Assembly (NCBI GenBank): GCA_030141605.1
Contig: JAQGDQ010000045.1
Coordinates: 806,001-870,000, forward strand
Length of the DNA: 64,000 nt
Origin: Tubiluchus corallicola
Taxonomy: Eukaryota > Priapulida > Priapulimorpha > Priapulimorphida > Tubiluchidae
Direction of reading: 5' to 3'
The notes beneath the pieces were generated by a model, which saw only the letters and a program-made list of their open reading frames with translations, made no database searches and was not told the DNA's origin. Each line of letters starts with the position of its first letter. Positions within the stretch are counted from its first letter, which is position 1. The position numbers and the translations under genes were made by a program. Below are positions 18,015 through 29,353 of the stretch, in pieces.

Positions 18015-21000
18015 AATGTGATTAAAAAGCAGCTTTGTAGTAATGTGTGAGTGCTGGATAAACCTTGGGATATGATCGTCTAATTTAATCTTGTTTGAGA
18101 TAATTCTTAATTATTTAGATCTTGTGTTTTTATTAGTTTTTTGTAGTTATAGCATAACATATGATTTAATAGGTAGACATCTTAGAACTAAACAGTGAAC
18201 ATCGTTAGGCTATTATAAAAATTTCCACAAGACTTGAAAAACCAAGCATAAATAATATAGCTTAAACAATATATTGCAATGGTGGAAAGACTCTTTTTAT
18301 CTTAGGTGCTCTCATATATCTATGGGAGCAACTTGCCAATGGTAGCACCTCGATTATCAGTTGGTCATTCTATCCAGTTAGTAACACATATTAAGCAAAA
18401 CTTTTATGGGGTAATTTTTTACCCTGCTTGGTCTTTATTGCAATATAAAATCGGCTAAGGGTTAGTCAAGTTCAAGTTATCGCAAGCGTACATGGCAAAA
18501 ACATCTATAAAGTTATAGTCTATAAAATCTCGACCAATAAGCTTTTCTAGTTATCCACATATCCTCAATCTCCATTTTATGAGGATTATTTTGATACCAA
18601 GAACAACACTCTATGTCATTTCTAAGCTGAGATAATCTACATTGAAATTGAGATAATCTACATTGCTATGCACTGAAAAACATACTCCTGAGAAAATCGC
18701 AGTTACTGTTAGCCATTGTTTTTGTCAGGTTTTAACAAAACACTTAGCAACCACACAAATGTTGGTTGCTACGGATTTTGCAAAAACACATCGAAGTTAT
18801 TTTTAAATCCAGTAGACTCTCTTTCTGACAAAGGTCTTGGCAACAGAAAAAACCCAAAGCAAAATGACTGCTTAAGTGTCACTCCCAGAGTTTAGAAATT
18901 TTTTACAATCGCAATACTAGATTTTAGCCAAAAAAGTGGGTATGGGGTTATAAAATTTTTTGAACTATTTTCTTGATAATTTGATGCTAGAATATAATAG
19001 TCTATAGTATTATGTTTAACGTTTGTTTTTATAAAAAAATGACATTTGACCAATTTTTGGTGCATTCTACTTGGATGCATCATAACGTAGTTTTAGCTAT
19101 GCCGACATATGGACGGTTTTGGTTTGCAAGAGCACATTACAAATTCTTTATGAAAGTATTATATTTTATAACTTATAAAAAAGTTATATATACAGTGCGT
19201 AATACTAATCTTATACTCAGTTCTTCTTCGTGATAATACGCTAACTTCTTCAAATTAAAGGCTCTAAATGGGATGGGTGATTCGATAACTGATGACTTTC
19301 ATCACCGCTTCCAATTTGTTTGATTGTTTACACGTAATGATGTATTCTTTTAACTTTTACTTTTATATATTGGGATAAAAAACAATTTGATTTATCAAAA
19401 AGATTATTGAGAACGTTTAATGACAATCACCTGTAAAAGTAATACAAGCAATCTAGAACACAGCGCAAATTTAGCCACATTTGAAGTTTTGGCCAATATT
19501 GTGCTTTTCATCGCTCTCAAGTTAATTATGAGCTTCTCTGTTAAGACTGAGTTTCACCATACTGGAACTGTCATTAGAGTTTATTTCGTCAGATAAGCGT
19601 GTGCGCACCGTGTCAAATATAAATTCCCGACATTCTCTAAGTTCTACTACGGAATGATCATTTTTACAAAATTGATTCTCAAGATGAAAAATACATTTTA
19701 GTTCCATTTAATACAGTTAAAGTGTTTAATGCACCTAAGTAGCGCGAATTTCAACCAATACGTGTGAGGTTAACGTTAGGCTTGTATTTTAGAACTCATT
19801 ATTATTATAACTAAACTTGTAATAACATTATTATTTAATTTAAAACAAAAGAAAACCCTCCACTTATATAAAGCTTAAAAGATCATCTTGAAATTTTATA
19901 CCACTTACATACTGCCTTTTTGCAGGGCTTGCGCCAGCAGTAACACTGTATAAAACTTGTAAATTTAAACTACTGCGATCACGGTTAGGCGCAGCCATTT
20001 AAATAGTAGGTCGTTTGAAAGAAGTTTAGATAACAATGCACGAGGTTTGAAAAAATAATCACAGCATTTGCAGCACACATGTTAGAAACTATGTAAAATT
20101 TTAAATTACTGTATCTTGTGAATAAGGTTAAAAATAAGTTTTAGGTTAGTGAGTGGGGCACCCTAGAGCGTGGGCCAGCGACATTTTATCAATTCACATG
20201 AACATTTTAAATTATTATTTCTAGTTACATAAGTCTTTCCAGTAGGTAAGCGAAATACTAAATAATATAGATTTGCGTAGAAAAATTTTTGGGACGTAAT
20301 TTAGCATTGCTTTTCTTCCCCTGATTTACATTTGCATAGGTGATCATGTAATGGCACCATCGGAACAGAATTGCAGGAGATTTAAAATCAAAACAAACAA
20401 AAATTTCTTTTAACGCGAGTATGATATGTGCACAAAATTGCTGAAAAGTAATTTTTTTAAGGCGATTTTTCTGAAACCTACTTTAAGTACGCCTTTTCTC
20501 ATGCGACTGCAAAGAGTGCAATTACAAATTTCACTGTTGTGCCTGGTTAACAAAATTGCTGGCCATTGAGGACTTTCTACTTTTACACAATATTCGTTAA
20601 TTTTGTTACATTGAGTATTTGCAGGTAAAAACAGCCAACGGATCTATTAAAAAAGGGTTCTTAAGCTTCGTAACTATTACATTTTTGTATCAAGATTATT
20701 TTGGGTTTTGTGCATTTTTTGGCAAATTTATTAAGTGTTTTTTGCTGTTTTGTTCAGTAAATGAAGTGTTTTTTATGGGGTGCTGACAGATTTTTCTCAG
20801 GTAGTTAAATTATTTGCCTACTTAAACAAAAACAGTCAGCATCTTCAGATAGTTAATGAAATATCCAACCAGAATAAACTATGTTATTTATTCAAATGCA
20901 GGGCATAAGCTTCTTGTGCACTAATAATATGATTTGTAAATCTGAACTCTTTATCGGATTCTCAGCTATCACCCTATAAAAATTCTAAACCTCAAACTTC

Positions 21001-22635
21001 AAAGTTTATTAACCAGTAATTTTAAGCATTCATCGAAGTGTACACATGCACTCATACCAAAGTGTCAATTACAACACCATAGTATCCAAGTGTTTCCCAC
21101 AGGCCATCTGATCAAGATGTCATTGGCCAGCAAAGATTTACTGTCACAGTGTCTGTTTTCAATGTCTATTGTCCAAAATAATGTGAAGGTCGAAGTATTT
21201 GCTGCACTAGCAAACACACTATCCTACACTGTCCTGACGTCCAATAATTGTTTACAGTCCGAGTGACCATTTGTCTGGGTGCCCCTGCTAAAATGTCATC
21301 AACAGCATAATAAAAGCGGCAGATTATCGAAATTGTTAAGGGCGTCCACAACATGACACTTTAAAATTAGCTAAATTAGTGCTTAACTGCACTTTATGTA
21401 TTGTAGATTTTGCGCCAATATCATATTCTCATGTGGAGAATTAGCCCGCAACAACGCATTCATCTGTTTTCAGTTCCACTGAATATTGGGTTTGACAAAA
21501 ATGTAATTAATAGTATGTACTGTACCATTTTTGTTCATTTTCGCGACCTGGATGCAGACTGAATGCATAATGCTCAGTCTTCATGGAAAGTAAGCTCACA
21601 ATTGTGTGAGTTATTTCTACTGTACAATGAATAAACTATTAACTGTAACTAATTAACTGATTAAGGACAGTACAAGTACTATTAAAAACCTCTAATGAAA
21701 TATAAATTATTAATAAAAAACATCAAATCTCTCTTACAAAGCAGTATACATAACCACAATTCCCATTTTTTACCACAATTCTCATTTTTTATACAAATCA
21801 GCTTATTGAACATCGATAAATTGGCATTGTACTTGTAAACTCAGACTTTTATCAATATCTTGTTTTGACTTATGTCAGAAATTTATCTAACTAATAGCTA
21901 TTCAGTCTATGCCTCTGTGAGTAACAGAACCTTTTGCTAGTGAGTGAGTAATTCTACAGAATAATTAGTTTAAGCACACAGCCGACTCAATAGGGAGTCT
22001 GTTATGTCCGGAGTATTTAGTGTAGAAGCCTTGTACATCTTACACAACCTGCAGCCCCGAGAGATGATCGAAATCAAACCGAAAGGCCTGTAAATTTACT
22101 TTGACCTAAACCTCTCAGAATATGTGAAATTATCCTGAAAGGCAGAGTAAAAACTAGGACGAATTAGGAAAATGTTACTGAAAGATATTCAAAAGTTAAC
22201 TTGGTTGTGATACATCTGCCAGATATGTTGGACAGTCTCAAATTTGACCTTGAATATCAGTTTCCGAAAAAATTAATTGTAGGTTATGATGTGCAAATTT
22301 CCAAACTAAATATTGAGCGCATGGCTGATTCAGCAGTACCTTGATGTAATACTTATTGTTTACGTACCTCCTTCCAGCAAACGGTTGTGTTATGATCATG
22401 TATTCATAAATTACGATTTTATTGTTTTATCAGTGGACAAACATGTAGCTCGCGGCCGTAGCGCGCTATCATTATTCGGATACAATTAGTCAATGACATA
22501 CACGCTTTTGCGAGGCTGAAAATTTTTGCAATTGTGAGCATCGGTCGATCCCTGAATTTGCTTCTTTGTTTTAATTCGATTACAAGATAACCTGCAAAAT
22601 TCTCTTGAATCTGTCTGCTAGCAGAGAATCGCATA
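18015..22635. other. Intergenic region, nothing recognised
   Basis: AT-rich DNA with only short open frames. A 21-bp near-tandem pair (GAGATAATCTACATTGAAATT type) lies at 18625-18670. The last 200 bp (about 22430-22635) are CpG-enriched and precede the SR gene start, so they probably hold its promoter and 5' UTR; no TATA box is evident. Confidence 0.4.
19522..19707 (-). CDS. Small ORF or first exon, unknown
   Basis: The 61 codons from an ATG read MELKCIFHLENQF, then VVELRECREFIFDTVRTR and LSDEINSNDSSSM, in protein-like composition. A possible donor (CCAGTATG|GTGAAA) lies near the end, and a slightly GC-richer stretch at 19707-19770 could be a promoter. I do not recognise a family, and no downstream exon could be joined. 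It may also be a transposon fragment. Confidence 0.2.
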   Translation of the reverse strand: MELKCIFHLENQFCKNDHSVVELRECREFIFDTVRTRLSDEINSNDSSSMVKLSLNREAHN

Positions 22636-25600
22636 ATGTCTTCTCAGCCAAGCGTATTTGTTGGGCGATTACATCGCAATACTCGACAGCGCGATCTCGA
22701 GAAAATTTTTGAGTATTATGGAACGCTATCAAGATGTGAAATTAAATGCGGTAGCTTTTCTTTCTGCTGTTATTATTTATAAATTAGCATTATAATGTAT
22801 TGAGGTATCTATTCCTATTTAATTGGTATACCCTAATAAGACCAGACGGTTACACCTAACAATAATAGTAATGCGTCCCCTTTCTGTCTGGGAGGCCATG
22901 AATTCTCGATATTGCAACTGAGTCATACCAAAGACTTTAAAAATGGTAGCTACTGTTGTCCTGCCTGCTGTGTGTATTTAGGGTAAAATATGTGTAATAA
23001 TGGTCTCTGTCATGTAGTTGTAGATGGTTATTTACAGTCTGTCCAAAAGTTTTTAGGAGCTTATGTTAATTGTTCGCCCAAAAAGAGGCCGGCTTTACAT
23101 AAAAATTATTATCCGCCCTACACTTTCTTGTCAAATTTGATGTCATCATCTCATTACTTTTGGCTTTTGCTTTAGTCGATTACTTATTAAATGCTAATAT
23201 TAACAATTTTAACAAATATTAACAATAATTAGGCATTTAATATTTAGCCAAATATTTGTCTTTCCCTCTATGTGAAATTGGTGCTATTAAACTTTTGCAC
23301 CCTTTTTTCTAGGCCTGTAGGTCATAAACCAGACTAATAGTTTATAGACAGCATTTGAACGAAACCAGGTTTTTAGGCGTCATAATTCCATATTGTTTCC
23401 ATATATTGTTGTTATTGAGTATTACAGGGCTCGTACGCTACTTTTGAAAAATATAGCACATTATTCTAAAAAAATATAGAACATTTTTTGAAAAAAATAT
23501 AGGAATTATAGAACATTTTCCTTAAAAACGAAAATTGCTAACTTTACACTTCAGCGATTTTCACAATTTCTTGCAAAAGTAAATGATTTTTCCTACCTGT
23601 AACAGGAGAGCATTCTTTGATTGAAGTTGGTATTGTCATTGAGCGGCTTATACACTTCTGGGTACGCTCTTTCTCTACCTGCAATTGTTCAAAATTACAT
23701 TTTACAAAAACAACATGAGCAGGAAGAGCCCTTACAGAAATGATATGCAATGTCTAGCACAAACGAACTAACATTGGTTAAAGCACATGATAATATATGT
23801 AATATCTAGAAATTGAAGAACTTAAATGAAAGGAATGAATGTCTAATCGCAAAACACCGATTGGAAATCGCAAAAAGTTCGAAAGTTCTCTGATATCTTA
23901 AAATTTTAGAATATTTAAAGAGGCAAGATGCAAACATGAATGAGCACCCACGAAAGATTTGTGAAATAACAAAATTTAGCACGTTTATTGCAGAATGTCA
24001 CTACATGCAGCGATATACACGAAACAGCGTTTGCTATAAACAACAGCGATATCAAGACGATATTATGTTCAATCATTGTTCTTTTTCTTTTTAGTCAAAG
24101 GCGGTTGATTTTTATCACTAGAGCCTGCCGGTTCAGAGCGTTTCAACGGAATCCTAAATGCAGACAAATATGCTTGTCTGGACGAAATGGCCAGAGCAGG
24201 ACTCTCATCATCAGAATTACTAGTACAGTCTTTCTTATTTTTAAGCAAGACTTTATCACTGGACTTGCTGCTCGACATATCAGAATTTTTTCGTCACCAG
24301 ACTTGCTACTAGAAGTTACAGAACTTATCTTTTTACAAGACTTGCTACTTGATGTCCCAGAAATTTTCTTTTCATCAGACTTGGTACTCGACGTCCCACA
24401 ACTTTTCTTTTCACCAGATTTGCTACTCAATTTGCTACCACTTTTGTCATCGGACTTGATGCTCGAAGTTATAGTACTTTTCTTGTCAGCAGTCTTACCA
24501 CTTACCTTTTTATTTCTTGAACTGGCACCAGAATTACTGCCTTTTTTACTTGCATTTTTCTTACCTGTCAATTTCGATTGATATTTCTCCATGATCTTTG
24601 TTGCCGCTGTATGAGTATGGAGATTCCTCTTTCTTGTCGGCAGCCTTTGCTCATTGGTTCTCGACTCGAATTCTTTTCCAATACATGCTTGCTTGCTGCG
24701 TAGGGTTTCGTGCTGTTTGTTGGCAGCATCGAGTTTGTTCGTAGCACACTGAATCATTTGCTGGGCAGCCGTTATTACCGCAATATCGCTCTTTACTCCC
24801 TCACTTAATTGTTCACTACTGTTCCCCAGCAATATCTTTGCTGTTTTTAACTGTGTCTGTAGGTCCGATTCTTGTTTGGTGACTATGTCAAGTATTTTCT
24901 TCCTGTCTAACCTCCTCTGCTCCCTTACTAGCTCGGCGTCTCTACGCGCTTCCTCTTCTTTCAGATTCTCGCCCTGTAGGTTCCTGCATTTGATCTCTTC
25001 ATCCTTTTCTTCTTGTAAACAGGTGTGGCAAGCTGCTCTAGCCGAGCGCACAGCATTTAAATGTCTTGAAGATACTTTCATTTCATGAGGGTAAATATTC
25101 ATTGCCCTGAAATGATCTTTAGTGGCTCTAAGTCTGTTCACAACAGACTCTCCCATGGCCGTTCGGTTTCTTGTGATTGTCAGGTTGTTTACATTGAAAC
25201 CCCTCTCAACATCAGAGTTCCCATGTGACAGGGATAGTGAGGCTTTTACCACTTTAGTAATCAGTAGATATTTCGGTTTACCTTGCGCCTCGACCTTGAA
25301 GACTTTATTCCAATGGTGCTCAACTCTTGAATACAGGACGATTCATGACGTCGGCATGTATCTAAACATCTTAAATCTTTCACGATTTGTAGGTCGAATG
25401 GAAGAATATTATAACTTATAATATAAAGGAACTGCTGCTGCGTCGTTCCCTTATAGTTTATAAGGGAACGACACAGCAGTCATGCTTACTTTAAAAAAAA
25501 CTAAATGCTAGCATGTATGTGGCCCTCAAAATGGATGCATCACTGCTTGGATCAACGAAAGTCCACAGAATGCATACAGTTATCATTGGGCCATCTTATT

Positions 25601-28600
25601 AGGTGTTGGGTGATCCTAAAAAACTATCCATTTCATGTCACAATAATCAGACATAAAAAAACTTTGTACTAACCGGTCGGGGATCTTCGAATCTTGCGTT
25701 CACCTGCCGTTAGAGCATACACCAGAACCATCAGCGACGCAATGAGAATACCAACTCTGTAAAAACATGCTTACTTCAAAACAGACAACTGTTATTTATA
25801 TTCATTAAAATGCCCAAATCATGAAGATATGTACTTATAATATCTAATTGTGGTTATACGTGAAAAATACCAATAACATTCTCATTTCATTGAGAATTCA
25901 TGATTTTACAGGAATTGTAGGACATTTTTATAGTTTTATCAAGTTTTATAAGAATTATAGGACAGAACCCCAAAATTACTTGCCAAAAACATTGAAATGC
26001 TCCATGAGTGACTAATGTCTGTGAGTGTTTACTGTACACAGAGTAATGCAACAGTGACGTAGAGTGGCCATTGTCCTGTACTTTTTATTTCCATTATATC
26101 TATAATCATAATGAGTTGACACGTGGGCTATCTGTGTCATGTGAATCATTATGGTTTCAATTTTGCTGGCATTCCATCCACCATATTGGTTACTTCCTAC
26201 TTTTGATGCAAGCTTTACTTTTTACTGTCAGTGTCTGCCCACTCTTCCTTGTTGGAGTCGGCTCTAACGTTACTATCTTAAGCTGACAAATCTGTTGCTG
26301 TAAAACTCACTATACTGTTTAATAAAGAAAGTCTATTTTCACGAAACTATTTTAATGATGGTGTCTTTGTGTTAATTACTTGAACTTGAAGTTATTAGTC
26401 ACTAACACAAAGTCACCCCAATGCAGACTTTACAGCAGTCTTCCTAATGAAGTTGTAACTTCCCGAATCTTGTACTCTGTAGTAAATAAATTTCATTTCC
26501 ATCAAATTGGCAACTATACTATCTAGTTGACAATGTTCATTTCATCTTGTCCCATTTGTCCTATCTTGTCTCCTTAAGTTGGTTTCTAACTTATTATTTT
26601 TTCTGTTTTCTTTATTTTTGTTTTTGAAATTTTTGTTATTGTAGCTGTGTACATCTGCTTGACAGAAGATTAATTTTCTTTAATTTTGTGTTTTTGTGCC
26701 CGTCCTTACTTACTGTTTGCTGGTGCTGCGGATGCTGCTGTTGCCGCATTTATATGCATGTGTGTATGTATGTATTTAACTATGGAAGTATGTATGCTGG
26801 TGTTGTGTTTCGATCTTAAAAATCAGTGTGGATAGCGATGTACGTACAGGTTCCATTTCCGCCTTTGCTTAGAAGCTGTAAGGCTTCAGTATCACACAAT
26901 TATATAATTGCTTAATGTATGCTCCTAAGTTGTACGTAATGATAGTGGTGACAATTAATAGTGGTAGTGGTAACGGTGATAATATAGGTGGTAACATGGT
27001 AATATTGGTAGTGATGATGGGGATGGAGATAATATTTGTGATAATAACAATGATGATAATGAGAACGATGTTGACAGTTAGGCATGTTGATGATGACAGT
27101 AGTGACAATAATGATACTTTTGGTGATCAAAATAAAGGGAAGAAAAGTGAATTTAAAGTATGCCCAAAAGAATTTTCTAAACAAAGTTGTATTACTTAGC
27201 ATTATGCTTACCTGTTTGAAAGACTTTGTGATTGGAAAAGAAAATTCTTAATAATTTAAAATGTTTGCCCCACCTGGTAAAACAGCACTGAATCGCCATC
27301 CCAGTGTGCACCACTGATTCACCAACAAACATATTGATATTATTGACAATATAAAGTAATTTAAACATTTACTTAGTTAGCAAAGAGTGTGCTGCGAATG
27401 CTCTGATTATTTCAAACTGTACGGCAGTGTTATCTAAACTCTACATCCTATTGTTTCAAACATCCTGCCATATTTTTAAAATGGCCGTGTTTATTGGTCT
27501 TAACGAGAGATTTAATTTACACATTTTATAAAGCATTATTGCCAATGTAAGTACTGTATGCAGTAAGACTGCATGTATGTGACAAAATTTCAAGACTATT
27601 TTTTAAGTTTTATTTGCGAAAAGTGTTTTTTGTGCTTTAGCAATTTCTAGTGTTTCATCACAAGTATTTTGCTTGTAATTCGATAACGCTACAATACAAG
27701 ACTGTTGTAAAAACTGCAACATCTCTGAGTTTGAAGCTGAAATTGAAGCAGTTGAAGCTTCAAATTAAATTATAATTATAGGCGTCGTAGGCCGGAATTT
27801 AAGTTGTAATTGTAGGCAGAATTTATAGGCCGGCCTACTGTTCCATTATATGTCTGTATTTCTGTGTAGTTTTGCAAATTCGTTGCGACTTGGTTGCTGC
27901 ATACGGCTTCTTTTTAATGGGACTTCCTGACTTTTTCTGTTTCTTGATTATAGTCGGGGCCCAAACTGACATACGTAAACAAAATGTGTTAGGCCACTAC
28001 AATTAAAATATTTATCATTAATTTTATTTTGTTACTTTATTTTAAGAACCTATTGTTAAATTTAAAAAAGTTATTCTTGCATCTATCAAAGCACGGTCAT
28101 AATACGTAAATGGAATAATAATAATAAACTATAGTTTGCAACGTCAACAAGGTAAACATGCGTACATGCCTTTTGGATTAGGCCCTGATAATGGATAAGC
28201 TATTATAAAAATTGTCACATGACTCTACTCATTAACATGATGGCACTCTGAACTGTACAACTACTGTTTCTGCAAGTTCTGCGTAGTTCTGTATAATTAT
28301 ACACTAAATATGGGACTGAATTATCATAGGATTATTGAAAATATTTTCTGATGACATAAATAAAATAGAATGAGCTACAGGCCTATAAACGCATAATACT
28401 TTAGAAAAAACTAGGAAGTACGAAGGTGTAACAGCGCCTATGAATTTCAACTTTGATGAGTTGTGTTGCACATTTCACATTTTTTAGTGTTTTATTTAAA
28501 GTTTTCTGACAACTAGAAGTAATCATTTAATAATCAGTTTCTCAGCAAAATAATTGATCCTACCATTATTCAACCAGTAATTGATTATGCCCACCACATG

Positions 28601-29319
28601 TAGTCATTGCATTTGTTAACGTTTTGCAAAAGTTCAAATAAGTTGAAATTTCCTGTGATCACCATTACTGATTAATGATCGAGTACCGATCTTGGCCAGT
28701 TGGTGCAAACTGTATGTCTGTGAACCCATGCCTGAAATATACCAGGTTGGGTTTTTACTATTTCTAATTTATGCTGATTTAGGTGAAAAGTTGTTTTCAC
28801 GCATACTAATTATGATATGTAATTTATATATTATGATCAGGCTTTCTGACATTAACTGACTTGGTTTTGTTATTTTCATATTTGCTGTTGCCATCCTTGC
28901 TAATAAAGGAAGTGGAATGGGTAAGTAGAAGTTTGCCAAGCATCATTTTGATATAACACACTTTTCTGTACTAAAAGTCCAAATTGTAATAATTTACGAG
29001 TTTGCATTCATTTGGCTATAAAATAATGAAGATACGTAGTTATTTATTAGTTTTTGGCTTAGAACACTAATAGTAACTATAGGATTTTTGGTTTGCAAAT
29101 TCTATTTTTTCGTCATCATCATCATTTTTGTTTGTATTATGTTAATATGAGTAAAACATAAAAAATTGAGTAAAAATTAGTTGCATTGATTAGTTGTACG
29201 CCATTTGAAATACCACTGGTATGTTAGATTGTATCATTGTATGTATATGTATATATTTATGTGATTAGCATATTTTAGTACAGCACTGTATTTCTATACA
29301 TGTAGAATGTCTCTCTCTC

Positions 29320-29353
<34 letters not shown>

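Noticed and set aside
23988-24581. 197-codon plus-strand frame rich in Leu/Phe
   Set aside because: Antisense shadow of the Lys/Ser repeat region of the hAT-like ORF.
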